Assembly (NCBI GenBank): GCA_051005875.1
Contig: JBPCIX010000040.1
Coordinates: 1-34,761 of the forward strand
Direction of reading: 5' to 3'
Length of the DNA stretch: 34,761 nucleotides
From: JBPCIX01 sp051005875
GTDB lineage: Bacteria > Actinomycetota > CADDZG01 > JAHWKV01
Shown: piece after piece, positions 5,994 to 14,117 of the stretch
How the letters are laid out: each line of letters opens with the position of its first letter
How positions within the stretch are numbered: position 1 is the first letter of the stretch
Notes under the pieces: model-generated
The model's input: only the letters and a program-made list of their open reading frames with translations
Told to the model about the DNA's origin: nothing
The model's database searches: none
Position numbers and translations under genes: made by a program

Positions 5994-8014
5994 CGAAGTG
6001 CGGGCTCTTTTGCTTCTAAGGCCGGCTCTTGTTTTGGCTTGTCGCGCGAGACGGGCTTCGGCTGAGAGACCGGCGACTCTGGGGGTCTGCCCGAAAGGAT
6101 GATTATCATCCCGGCCGCCATCACCGCCCCGCCAATCCAAATCCAGGCCACGAGGGGATTGATCCAGGCCCTCATTGTGACGGTCTTGGAGCGGTCCATT
6201 TCGGTAAGCACCAAGTACAGGTCCTGGGAAAGAGTCGACCTCAGGCCGATTTCTGACTGGGGCTGGCGCTGGGCAATATGAAAGTTGCGCTGAGGCTTGA
6301 GAGTTGCCACCGGCCCGGATGAATCGCTGATTTTCATGACCGCCATATTCACCATTTTTTCGGGCGTTCGGTATGAGCGCGCCGATTCATACTTCACGGA
6401 AAAAGATCCGATCTTGAAGGATTGGCCGGGCGTCATCACTCCCGCCCAACTCTGCCTGAAGGCGGTGCCGGAAAGACCCACGAAGATGAGTACCACTCCC
6501 AGGTGTACAACGTAGCCCCCATACCGCCGGCGGTTGCGGCCGACAACCCTGATCAGGCCCCTTAGCCATCCGAAGGGGCCCGGCCCCCGGTGGGCCCGGG
6601 CGCCGCGGGCGAATTCACTGAGGGTTGCAGTGGCGACGAAGGCCGAAAGCCCCAGCGCAAACAATGCGCCGGGCGATCTGACTCCGCGGGCGGCAAGCGA
6701 GGCGATGACCGCAGCGCCCACCGTGATCGGCCCAGCGAACTGGCGCCGCAGGCTAAGGCTGGTGGCTTTGCGCCAGGCGACCAGAGGCCCAATGCCGGTT
6801 AAGGCCAAAAGCGCGATCCCCATAGGCGTTACAACGGTGTTGAAAAACGGGGGGCCCACCGAAATCTTTTTGCCCGACACAGCTTCGACCAGTACCGGAT
6901 AGAGCGTTCCCCAGAGCACGGTGAAAGCGATCGTCACAAAGAAGAGATTGTTGAATAGGAACATGGCCTCGCGGCTGAGGATCGAGTCCAGATGGCGTTT
7001 CGACCGGAGCTTTTCGAACCTCCAACCCAAAAGGCCAAAGGCGGCTACCAGCAGCACCCCCAGAAACGGCAGGAAGTACTTCCCCACAGCCGATTCGCTA
7101 AAGGTGTGGACAGAGGTAACCAGGCCCGAGCGGGTGAGAAAAGTTCCGAAGATCGCCAGGCAGTATGTGGTTAATACGAGGGCTACGTTCCAGATCTTCA
7201 ACATCCCGCGCCGTTCCTGAATCATTACGGAATGCAAAAAGGCGGTGCCGGTCAGCCAGGGAAGAAGGCTCGAGTTCTCAACCGGGTCCCAAGCCCAGTA
7301 GCCGCCCCACCCGAGTTCCATATAGGCCCAGGCCGACCCCAGCAAGACTCCCAGAGTCAGAAAGGACCAGGCTAAGACCGTCCAGCGGCGGGTCGAAGTG
7401 AACCATCGAACATCCAGGCGTCCGGTTATCAGTGACGCCATGGCGAACGCGAAAGGGACGGCAAAGCCGGTAAGTCCGAGGTAAAGCAGCACCGGATGAA
7501 TCGCCATAAATGGGGATTGCAGTAGCGGGTTCAGGCCGGCGCCATCTAATGGTACCGGCGAGGCGGCCTGGAAGGGGTTCGCCCCGAATGCGAGCAAGCC
7601 GATGAAAAAGGCAATGATCAAGCCGAATACAGCGGTTGCCGGCGGCGTAAGATCCGGGCGCCTTTTTGTCTGAACCAGAACGGCAGTCAGGGCGTAGGCC
7701 GATGTGATGGCCGTCCAAAAAAGCAATGATCCCTCCATGCCTGCCCACAGCGCGGTGAGAGTGAAGCTTCTCGGGGTCGAGCGGCTTGTGTACGCCGCAA
7801 CGTAGGCAAGCGAGAAGTCTCGATTGGCCAGCGCGTACAAAAGCAGGCCCGTCGAAACAATCACCAAGCCGGCTGCCGCCACCAGCGCCCTTTGCCCTGA
7901 CGCCGTCCATTTAGCGTTTCGCCGCGCGGTCCCCAGAGCCGAGGCCACTCCCGCCCAAACTGCTGCCCCCAGGGCGACTAAAAGTAAAAGGCGGCCCGTC
8001 GAATCGATAGTCAA
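5990..8014 (-). CDS. ccmF: Haem lyase CcmF
   Basis: About 674 aa with many membrane helices. The haem-handling WWD motif is clear (WGGYWAWDPVENSSLLPWL), with histidines in AIHPVLLYL, FLHSVMIQE, TSVHTFSES and YVVHLGV, the expected CcmF set. It joins haem to CXXCH apocytochromes outside the membrane. The longest frame opens at GTG 8047, but TTG 8014 overlaps the ccmE stop as TTGA, matching six other junctions in the operon, and yields a normal CcmF N-terminus; neither has a good SD. ccmH follows with a GTGA overlap. Confidence 0.95.
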   Translation of the reverse strand: MTIDSTGRLLLLVALGAAVWAGVASALGTARRNAKWTASGQRALVAAAGLVIVSTGLLLYALANRDFSLAYVAAYTSRSTPRSFTLTALWAGMEGSLLFWTAITSAYALTAVLVQTKRRPDLTPPATAVFGLIIAFFIGLLAFGANPFQAASPVPLDGAGLNPLLQSPFMAIHPVLLYLGLTGFAVPFAFAMASLITGRLDVRWFTSTRRWTVLAWSFLTLGVLLGSAWAYMELGWGGYWAWDPVENSSLLPWLTGTAFLHSVMIQERRGMLKIWNVALVLTTYCLAIFGTFLTRSGLVTSVHTFSESAVGKYFLPFLGVLLVAAFGLLGWRFEKLRSKRHLDSILSREAMFLFNNLFFVTIAFTVLWGTLYPVLVEAVSGKKISVGPPFFNTVVTPMGIALLALTGIGPLVAWRKATSLSLRRQFAGPITVGAAVIASLAARGVRSPGALFALGLSAFVATATLSEFARGARAHRGPGPFGWLRGLIRVVGRNRRRYGGYVVHLGVVLIFVGLSGTAFRQSWAGVMTPGQSFKIGSFSVKYESARSYRTPEKMVNMAVMKISDSSGPVATLKPQRNFHIAQRQPQSEIGLRSTLSQDLYLVLTEMDRSKTVTMRAWINPLVAWIWIGGAVMAAGMIIILSGRPPESPVSQPKPVSRDKPKQEPALEAKEPALR

Positions 8015-8403
8015 GCTGAAAGGCGGGCCTTGAATTTTGAAGGACACTTGGTCAAGACCGAAGAGGCCGAAAAAACGCCTCTGGGGGTCATGGCGCCTTC
8101 GGCCACCACTTCTACTCCCATTCCAAAAGTGTCCGGTAAAACGTCCTCAGTGGTTATTGGAATGGCCGATTTCCCATCGGTGACCGAGAAGTCGGTTACG
8201 GCGGCCCGGCGCGTGACCGAACCCGGAACGACCTTGCCAGCGACTCTGATCCTCTCGGTGGGAGACGGGGGACTGGCGGCTAATTCGGCGGGAGTCTTGT
8301 AATAAGCGGTCGTGCCGGCCAGCGACCAAACAATCAGCCCGCCTATCGAGGCGACAACGATTCCCGCGGCCACGAGGAATCTGGCCCGTCCACTGGTTTG
8401 CAC
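8011..8403 (-). CDS. ccmE: Haem chaperone CcmE, cysteine-type with C-x3-F
   Basis: A 130-aa protein: N-terminal membrane anchor (about 8-30), then the OB-fold domain (RIRVAGKVVPGSV, TDFSVTDGKSAIPI, GVEVVAEG). The haem-binding site, normally H-x3-Y or in some lineages C-x3-Y, reads C120-P-S-K-F124, so the histidine is replaced by Cys and the tyrosine by Phe. CcmE carries haem covalently from CcmC to CcmF. It starts with GTG at 8403 and is the first gene of the operon; no SD is present, but a -10-like GATAAT lies 6 nt upstream, fitting a leaderless transcript. Confidence 0.9.
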   Translation of the reverse strand: MQTSGRARFLVAAGIVVASIGGLIVWSLAGTTAYYKTPAELAASPPSPTERIRVAGKVVPGSVTRRAAVTDFSVTDGKSAIPITTEDVLPDTFGMGVEVVAEGAMTPRGVFSASSVLTKCPSKFKARLSA

Positions 8404-8409
8404 GCCGGA

Positions 8410-8415
8410 ATTATC
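8410..8415 (-). promoter_or_regulatory. Putative -10 box of the ccm operon (leaderless start)
   Basis: On the minus strand GATAAT ends 6 nt before the GTG of ccmE, the distance at which transcription would begin at the start codon itself. No SD is present and the -35 region is poor (TGGAGA at best). The call is tentative. Confidence 0.35.
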
Positions 8416-8440
8416 TCACGGCTCGGTCCGTCTCCATTCT

Positions 8441-8604
8441 TGGTGTGCCGTCTGCGGACTAGCATGAGCACCGAGAGCGTCCAGGCGCCCCGAGTGCAAG
8501 GCGCGAGGAGGGGGCATACCGGGCCGTATGTACCCGACGAGCAACACGGCAATCGGGGATGACTGGGCGTTCGAATGCCAGGTTATTTCGCAGACGGCAC
8601 ACCA
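8441..8604. repeat. Perfect 16-bp inverted repeat flanking the MFS 3' end and the ccm promoter region
   Basis: TGGTGTGCCGTCTGCG at 8441-8456 recurs inverted at 8589-8604, with 132 bp between. The right arm overlaps the last codons of the MFS gene. The intervening DNA has no convincing gene; it holds a weak CATAC/GTATG hairpin at 8515-8530. Confidence 0.75.
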
Positions 8605-9827
8605 CTGATCGATTCAAGCTCCATGCCGGCCGTTTCGGGCAGCTTCAGAAGCAATATCGCTGCGGGGATGTAAAGCAACGCGGCTAATGTCACCGCGTTT
8701 CCGAGGTTCCCCGCTGCCGGAAAGCCGGGAAATCGAAGAGCGAAACTTCTGTCCGCTACCTGGCCGATGACAAACGGTCCGGTAATTGCGCCGAGCGTGC
8801 CGAAAATTGATCGAGCGAAGGCTACGGCGGTTGCCCGTATTTCGGTGGGGAAAAGCTCAGAGGCAAGGGCGTTTAATACCGGAGAAGAGCCGATTCCGAA
8901 GAACACCGCGATCGCGAGGAACGGAAACATGATCCCGGGGCGATCGATGCGAAAGACCGCGATAGTGAACACCAGCGCCCCTATTAAGAATGCCGCCCCG
9001 GTGTGGCGACGCCCAAAGCGATCCTGGAGTCGTCCAGCGGCAACCGCGCCGACGACCCCCAGCGGATAGGCCGCCGCCAGAATCAGCGTGACCGTTCCAT
9101 CCGAAAAATTCCGTTGAACTTGGGCGTAGTAGGGCCACCAGGTCGCCGCGCCCAAGAGCGCGAAATGCGACAGGAAATAAACGGCGGAGACCCGCATGAG
9201 GATCCGACGGTCGGCAAGGGCAATTGCTTGCCTCATGGTCTGGCGGCCGGACCCTGTGCGATTTGCCTTTGAATGTTGCCATCGTTCGGTTTCTCGAAGC
9301 TTTAGCCGAAGCACGGCCACAATAAGCAGGGGGGCGAGCCCCACCAGATACAAGGCCCGCCAACCGAGAGCAGTGTTCCGTAAAACAAGGTGGAGTACCG
9401 CAGCAACCGGCAACCCGAACGCTCCCAGAGCCGCCAGCGTTCCCATCGCCCGGCCCCGCCGCGCTGCCGGAAATTCTTCGGCCACCATGGTTATTGCGGT
9501 CGCGTACTCCGCAATCAGAAAGGTCCTGGCGAGAAACTGGGCCAAGACGAACCAGCCAAGCGTTGGGGCGGCAGCCGTGAGCCCGGTGAAAAGCGCATAC
9601 ATCAAGGTGGTGCCTATCAACAGGGGCCGCCGGCCGATTCGGTCGCCGAGGCTAGTCACGGCCATTGCTCCAAAGGAGCCGAGCCCAATAATGAAGATCG
9701 GCCCGGTAAGCCGCCCTGTTTCAGCTAAAGAGACATTAAAGGCCTCAGCGAGGTCGCGCAGAACAACTGCGTTGATTCCCGAATCGTAGCCCTCGAAAAA
9801 GGTGGCCGTGCCCAGCAAGACCAGCAA
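8583..9827 (-). CDS. Major facilitator superfamily transporter (metabolite or sugar:H+ symporter type)
   Basis: The visible 414 aa hold about 12 membrane helices. The GYDSG motif in helix 1 (FFEGYDSGINAVVL), motif A GDRIGRRP after helix 2, its repeat GRLQDRFGRRH after helix 8, and SELFPTEIRATAVAF near helix 10 place it with the sugar/aromatic-acid symporter branch of MFS. Substrate cannot be read. The only start is TTG 9827, at the beginning of helix 1, yet the frame upstream still reads like protein (GEIHNPDDSYLRL) back to a stop at 9891-9893 with no ATG, GTG or TTG. The upstream PGPGW gene ends within this stretch, suggesting one transcript. Confidence 0.9.
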   Translation of the reverse strand: MLVLLGTATFFEGYDSGINAVVLRDLAEAFNVSLAETGRLTGPIFIIGLGSFGAMAVTSLGDRIGRRPLLIGTTLMYALFTGLTAAAPTLGWFVLAQFLARTFLIAEYATAITMVAEEFPAARRGRAMGTLAALGAFGLPVAAVLHLVLRNTALGWRALYLVGLAPLLIVAVLRLKLRETERWQHSKANRTGSGRQTMRQAIALADRRILMRVSAVYFLSHFALLGAATWWPYYAQVQRNFSDGTVTLILAAAYPLGVVGAVAAGRLQDRFGRRHTGAAFLIGALVFTIAVFRIDRPGIMFPFLAIAVFFGIGSSPVLNALASELFPTEIRATAVAFARSIFGTLGAITGPFVIGQVADRSFALRFPGFPAAGNLGNAVTLAALLYIPAAILLLKLPETAGMELESISGVPSAK

Positions 9828-9879
9828 GAGCCGGAGGTACGAGTCGTCCGGGTTGTGGATTTCGCCGGGCTGAGGAGAG

Positions 9880-10146
9880 CTAACGGGACCTTATCTTCTT
9901 CAGGCGCATTTTGATCCGCACCAACAACCGCTTTGCCCAGGGGAACTCCCATGACAACACGGTCAAACCGAGAAGAACCGGGGGAATTGTGAATGGACCG
10001 GGAAGGGGAAGCAGGATCGCCCCGATGATTAACAGGCCCCCGCCCACCACCCCAAGGACGATTCGGCGGGCTTGCCGCACCGCGACAGTCTTGGGCAGTT
10101 GTTGGGTCGTGTTGCCCGGAAGGTTTTGTGTGTCGTCGATCCCCAT
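9880..10146 (-). CDS. PGPGW-family small membrane protein
   Basis: The 88-aa protein has a polar N-terminus, two hydrophobic segments (about 30-48 and 50-66) around the LPLPGPFTIPPVLLGL motif, then EFPWAKRLL and a basic tail (KMRLKKIRSR). This matches the PGPGW putative transmembrane family; function is unknown. ATG 10146 is preferred over the adjacent GTG 10149. No SD is seen. It is divergent from glpX across about 48 bp. Confidence 0.75.
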   Translation of the reverse strand: MGIDDTQNLPGNTTQQLPKTVAVRQARRIVLGVVGGGLLIIGAILLPLPGPFTIPPVLLGLTVLSWEFPWAKRLLVRIKMRLKKIRSR

Positions 10147-10194
10147 CACTCAAGAATGCCACGTCGCAGAACTAAAGGTAGGATTGGCCCCGCA

Positions 10195-11199
10195 ATGACC
10201 GACGAAAATTTGGACACCCCCCGCAGAGGCCCTTCGCCGGGCCGGAATCTTGGCATGGAACTCGTGCGCGTAACCGAGGCAGCGGCCCTGGCTGCCGGCC
10301 GTTGGGTGGGCCGTGGTGAGAAGGAAGAAGCCGACAAAGCCGCCGTTGATGCCATGCGATTAATGATTTCGACAGTAACCATGGACGGCGTTGTGGTCAT
10401 AGGCGAGGGCGAAAAAGACGAGGCGCCAATGCTCTACAACGGCGAGCGCGTAGGCGTGGGGCAGCCTCCTGAAGTCGACGTGGCGGTCGACCCAATCGAC
10501 GGCACAACACTCACCTCCAGGGGACAATCCGGGGCTCTTTCGGTAATGGCCGTCGCCGAAAAGGGCTCGATGTTTGACCCGGGCCCATGTTTCTACATGG
10601 ACAAGATCGCGACCGGCCCCGAGGCCGCCGGGCAGATTGAACTCGAGGCGCCAATAGCCGAAAACCTAAAGCGCATAGCCAAAGCAAAGGGCCTTGAAGT
10701 CGCAGACGTAACGGTAATAATTTTGGACCGCCCACGTCATGATCAGCACGTTAAAGAGATTCGCGAAGCCGGGGCTCGTATCCGGTTTATCGTCGACGGC
10801 GACGTGGCAGCGGCTATAACCGCCGCCAAAGAGGGAACCGGAGTCGACATGCTGATCGGAATAGGCGGAACCCCCGAAGGAGTTATCACTGCGGCTGCTC
10901 TGAAGTGTTTGGGCGGAGAAATTCAAGGGCGGCTTCATCCAAGAAGCGATGAAGAGCGCCAGAACACGATCGACGCGGGTTATGACCTCACTCAGATTTA
11001 CACGACCAATGATCTGGTGACCGGCGACTCCCACTTTGCGGCCACCGGCATTACCGACGGCGAACTGTTAAAGGGCGTTCGATACCATTCTGAAGGGGCA
11101 AGCACCACGTCCATCGAGATGCGGTCGCGCACCCAAACCATTCGCATCATCACGGCCGACCATCACTGGGACAAGCTGGTCCAGTTCGACGCTACCTAA
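10195..11199 (+). CDS. glpX: Fructose-1,6-bisphosphatase class II (GlpX)
   Basis: The 334-aa enzyme removes the 1-phosphate from fructose 1,6-bisphosphate in gluconeogenesis, in the cytoplasm. Family motifs are present: GEGEKDEAPMLYNGE, VDPIDGTTLTSRGQSGALSVMA for metal and substrate binding, and GIGGTPEGVITAAALKCLGG. This type is the usual FBPase of Actinomycetota. The open frame begins at 10072, but the protein family starts at MTDENL; ATG 10195 has a purine-rich AAGGTAGGA about 12 nt upstream. The exonuclease follows in the same direction. Confidence 0.95.
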   Translation: MTDENLDTPRRGPSPGRNLGMELVRVTEAAALAAGRWVGRGEKEEADKAAVDAMRLMISTVTMDGVVVIGEGEKDEAPMLYNGERVGVGQPPEVDVAVDPIDGTTLTSRGQSGALSVMAVAEKGSMFDPGPCFYMDKIATGPEAAGQIELEAPIAENLKRIAKAKGLEVADVTVIILDRPRHDQHVKEIREAGARIRFIVDGDVAAAITAAKEGTGVDMLIGIGGTPEGVITAAALKCLGGEIQGRLHPRSDEERQNTIDAGYDLTQIYTTNDLVTGDSHFAATGITDGELLKGVRYHSEGASTTSIEMRSRTQTIRIITADHHWDKLVQFDAT

Positions 11200-11332
11200 C
11201 CGAGAGTCTCTCGCGGGCAAGACCCTTTTAGTAGATTCATCCAGCCTTATATATAGGGCTTTTTTCTCCACTCCCGTCACAGTCAAAGCCCCCGACGGAA
11301 GGCAAGTAAACGCCGCCCACGGATTCATAAAC
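11198..11332 (+). other. Coding-like 5' extension of the exonuclease with no canonical start codon
   Basis: In frame with the downstream gene, this stretch encodes ESLAGKTLLVDSSSLIYRAFF and continues to GRQVNAAHGFIN, the expected N-terminus of a 5'-3' exonuclease including the first active-site Asp (LLVD). There is no ATG, GTG, TTG or CTG in it; the natural start position (about 11210) reads CTC, inside a short palindrome (11201-11213) directly after the glpX stop. Confidence 0.75.
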
Positions 11333-12103
11333 ATGCTGGCGCGCCTGATCCAAGATCGGAAGCCCAAATTTCTCGCATGTTGTTCTGACGAAGACTGGCG
11401 GCCTGCTTGGCGGGTAAAACTGATTGCAAGCTACAAAACCCATCGACTCAATCTCCCGGCGAATCCTGAGCTGGACCACCAAATTCCATTGGTCTTCGAT
11501 CTGCTGACCAAGTGCGGCCTCGCGGTTGTCGGCAAGCCCGAGTACGAAGCCGAAGACGTCATCGGCGCCATCGCGCCAAAGTGCGAGGGTGACGTAGAGA
11601 TCGTCTCGGGAGACAGAGATTTATTTCAACTGGTTCGCGATGGCAAGGTGGTCGTCTTGTATCCGAAAAGGGGAGTCTCGGACCTGGTCTCGGTGGATGA
11701 GAAATACATCGAAGAAAAATACGGGATTCCCGGCCAGGCCTACGGCGACTTCGCAATTTTGCGCGGCGACGCATCAGATGGCTTGCCGGGTGTAGCGGGA
11801 ATCGGCGAAAAGACTGCATCACAATTCATTGCGAAGTACGGGAGCTTGGAGAAAGTCATCGAGGCGGCGGTCACGTCGGATATAGGAGGTCCACTGGCGA
11901 AAGTCCGTTCGTCGATCGACTACCTGGATCGTGCGGCGCAAGTGGTGCTGATATCTCCAGATGTAGAAGTACCCGACACGGACCTTAGATTGCCTTCCAA
12001 TGGACCGAACCCCAGCGTTTTTGCCGAGGCCGATAGACACGGGCTGGCAAACGCGATCTCACGCCTGGCCGAAGCGATCCGACGTCTCCAAAAGCAAGCC
12101 TAA
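11333..12103 (+). CDS. 5'-3' exonuclease (Pol I 5'-nuclease domain / FEN family)
   Basis: Similar to the 5'-nuclease domain of DNA polymerase I but stand-alone, likely for removing RNA primers or flaps. Metal-binding acidic motifs are visible: CSDEDWRPAWR, YEAEDVIGAIA, IVSGDRDLFQLV, and GDASDGLPGVAGIGEKTA including the helix-hairpin-helix. The first canonical start is ATG 11333 (256 aa), but homologous coding runs about 40 codons further upstream, so this start would lose the first catalytic Asp. A non-canonical start, a lost start codon or a sequence error is possible. It converges on the oxidoreductase with a 4-bp overlap. Confidence 0.88.
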   Translation: MLARLIQDRKPKFLACCSDEDWRPAWRVKLIASYKTHRLNLPANPELDHQIPLVFDLLTKCGLAVVGKPEYEAEDVIGAIAPKCEGDVEIVSGDRDLFQLVRDGKVVVLYPKRGVSDLVSVDEKYIEEKYGIPGQAYGDFAILRGDASDGLPGVAGIGEKTASQFIAKYGSLEKVIEAAVTSDIGGPLAKVRSSIDYLDRAAQVVLISPDVEVPDTDLRLPSNGPNPSVFAEADRHGLANAISRLAEAIRRLQKQA

Positions 12104-13590
12104 AGGTAGGGCTTCAGCAAGCTCTCAAGCTGCCGTCGGTGGTCCGAGGTTTCGAAGTCGTTCAATGGGTGTGAAGCCATCAAGTGCTCTTGAATCTTCC
12201 CCGCCCTTCTCAGGTAAACGGCAGGATGGATGTCGCCGTGATCGTCGCTCTCTACGGTAATGGACACAGAATCGGGTCCGGACGAATCAACGAAGTGCGC
12301 CAGGGGGACTATCCCATTATCGGTGATCGTGCCTTCCCCGAAAGAAATCTGACGCGCAAGGTACGACTGCTGATTCCACAACTCCGGGGCAGTCGTAGCC
12401 TCCGTCAGTAGATACGGGATCACCCGGCTTGGCTCAACCTGCGACCCGGCCCCTTCGACGCCAAAATGATTCGCGGCGATGCGATCGGCCATCAGCCTCG
12501 CGTTGTAGCGAAAGCCGTGGACCGCAGCGGAGTTGCCCGTGAGCCCGTATTTTCTGAGCCCCGCGGACGCCTGGGTTGTTGAGCCTGCGAAGTAGATTCC
12601 GGGGACCGAGGCGCTTTCCCAGTAATGAGTCAGCGCCGGCAGACGTCCCTGATTGAAAAGAGCCACGCCCAGCTTCGAAAGGTCCTGCAAGGGAGTGCAG
12701 AATCCAGTTGTCGCCACCACCTCGTCGGCGTCGAAGACCATGCTGCCGGCCAACGTTGTACCGCTGGTGTGAATTCGAAAGCCGTTTTCGCCTCTTTCTA
12801 TCTGGTCGATGCTGGCATCAACCAGCAAGTTCCCTCCGCCGAGTACGTGATCTTCATAGGGCTGCAAGTATCGTGCCCGGGCACCCGCCAACGACCGTTC
12901 GATGACCGAGACTTTCGCCGGGCGGGGAGACGCAAGAACAATGCGACGGGCTACCGGCAACAAGGCATCGGCAACTTCAAACCCGGAGTTTCTTTTTCCA
13001 ATGATGAAGACGTCGCGGTTGCGATAGGCGGCCTGCGGCTTGGCGTCAACATAATGGGGAACCAGCTCAATTCCGGGGACCGCAGGCTTCCAGGCCTGGG
13101 TAGTGCCCACCGCGAAAACCAGCACCCGGCATCGATATTCGCCGTCGGTTGTCCCAAGTACAAAGCCATCCTCGGATTTTTGCGTGGACTCCCACCGGCA
13201 GCCATGTCTGATTTGCAAGTTCCCTCGCTCGGCGAAGGCGCACAGCCCTCGCTGCATCTCAGAGCGCGAGGGGAAGTAGCTGGTGCCGTCCATGAACTCG
13301 GCCACAGTGCCGCGGCTGCCGGGCTCGTCGGCCAGAAGGCTGTTCCAGTCGTACCACTCATAAGCACGGCTGCCGTGCTCGGCAGGAGCGAAAGGTTTGG
13401 TCCAGCTGATCAGTCGCTGGAAAAGGGGAAATTTTCGGAACATGCCCCCGGGGGCGTCATCGGCGGAAATAACAGCATGCTTGATGCCCAGGCGGCCGAG
13501 CGAATATGAAGTCTGGAGCCCTCCCGGGCCGCTGCCCACAACGACAACCTGGTATCGGCCGGGGGGGAAGGGCTTTTCTAGTGCCGTCAC
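12100..13590 (-). CDS. FAD-dependent NAD(P)-binding oxidoreductase
   Basis: The 496-aa flavoprotein has an N-terminal FAD Rossmann motif GSGPGGLQTSYSL (19-31), a second dinucleotide site FIIGKRNSGFEVADALL in the middle, and ATTGFCTPLQDLS followed by GIYFAGSTTQAS for the FAD C-terminal loop. This layout resembles flavin monooxygenase / YpdA-like thioredoxin-reductase-fold enzymes, but no CxxC is seen, so a disulfide reductase role is not supported. It starts at GTG 13590, 4 nt after the CNB gene; the start lies in the loop of a small hairpin (GTGCC/GGCAC, 13581-13595), suggesting coupled translation. Substrate unknown. Confidence 0.85.
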   Translation of the reverse strand: MTALEKPFPPGRYQVVVVGSGPGGLQTSYSLGRLGIKHAVISADDAPGGMFRKFPLFQRLISWTKPFAPAEHGSRAYEWYDWNSLLADEPGSRGTVAEFMDGTSYFPSRSEMQRGLCAFAERGNLQIRHGCRWESTQKSEDGFVLGTTDGEYRCRVLVFAVGTTQAWKPAVPGIELVPHYVDAKPQAAYRNRDVFIIGKRNSGFEVADALLPVARRIVLASPRPAKVSVIERSLAGARARYLQPYEDHVLGGGNLLVDASIDQIERGENGFRIHTSGTTLAGSMVFDADEVVATTGFCTPLQDLSKLGVALFNQGRLPALTHYWESASVPGIYFAGSTTQASAGLRKYGLTGNSAAVHGFRYNARLMADRIAANHFGVEGAGSQVEPSRVIPYLLTEATTAPELWNQQSYLARQISFGEGTITDNGIVPLAHFVDSSGPDSVSITVESDDHGDIHPAVYLRRAGKIQEHLMASHPLNDFETSDHRRQLESLLKPYL

Positions 13591-13594
13591 GGCA

Positions 13595-14035
13595 CTACCG
13601 CCAACGAAGGCTGTTGCGCAATCTCGCGGCTTCGGCCTGCAATAAGCGAAACATCACTTGTGGGTGTGACTCCAGGAACTCCTGCATCATCGGGCCGGGC
13701 AGGACGAGGCACCTGAGCGGGCCAAGAGCTGCAACATTGGCAGTAGGCGGCTCGCCCAGAAGAATAGAAATTTCGCCGAAAAAGTCGCCCCTGCCCAGCT
13801 TGGCCACATGCTGACCGTCGGCTTCAACAGTGGCCTCTCCTTCGACGATCACATAAAAGCCCGATCCGGTAAGGCCCTGGCGGAGAATCCGCTGGCCCTC
13901 GCCGAACCACTCTTCTTCTAGAGTATGAGCGGCCCCCTCAAGCTGGGGCCGCGAAAGATCGCCAAAAAGCTTTAGGCTCCCAAGCACCTCAACAACATCC
14001 AAATCCGCGGGTGTTTGCATAAGTCTGACCAGCAT
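13595..14035 (-). CDS. Stand-alone cyclic-nucleotide-binding-domain protein
   Basis: A single CNB (cupin-like) domain: GEGQRILRQGLTGSGFYVIVEGEATVEADG, then the phosphate-binding cassette FFGEISILLGEPPTANV. The cassette Arg that contacts the cyclic phosphate in CAP-like proteins is Pro here, so cAMP binding is doubtful. There is no helix-turn-helix; the C-terminal helix ends at the domain. ATG 14035 is preferred; TTG 14053 and ATG 14020 are alternatives, and the upstream region holds a 12-bp palindrome (14030-14041). It is followed within 4 nt by the FAD oxidoreductase, so it probably senses a signal for or docks to that enzyme. Confidence 0.85.
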   Translation of the reverse strand: MLVRLMQTPADLDVVEVLGSLKLFGDLSRPQLEGAAHTLEEEWFGEGQRILRQGLTGSGFYVIVEGEATVEADGQHVAKLGRGDFFGEISILLGEPPTANVAALGPLRCLVLPGPMMQEFLESHPQVMFRLLQAEAARLRNSLRWR

Positions 14036-14117
14036 ATGCTGAATGCCACCCAATCTTCGCCTGGATGGTGGCGAGATTTCTTAAAATTACGTGCCCACAT
14101 GTGCTGCGAGGGCTAAC

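Noticed and set aside
8564..8579. tRNA T-loop-like GTTCGAAT
   Set aside because: The flanking bases do not form a T-stem and no acceptor or anticodon arm can be built around it.
9725..10162. 145-aa minus-strand frame overlapping the MFS N-terminus and PGPGW gene
   Set aside because: Composition is Arg/Ser/Pro-rich without a family pattern, and both overlapped genes show clear protein features in other frames.
11201..11213. Palindrome CGAGAG-T-CTCTCG after glpX as a terminator
   Set aside because: Arms are only 6 bp with a 1-nt centre and no T-run; such palindromes are expected several times by chance.
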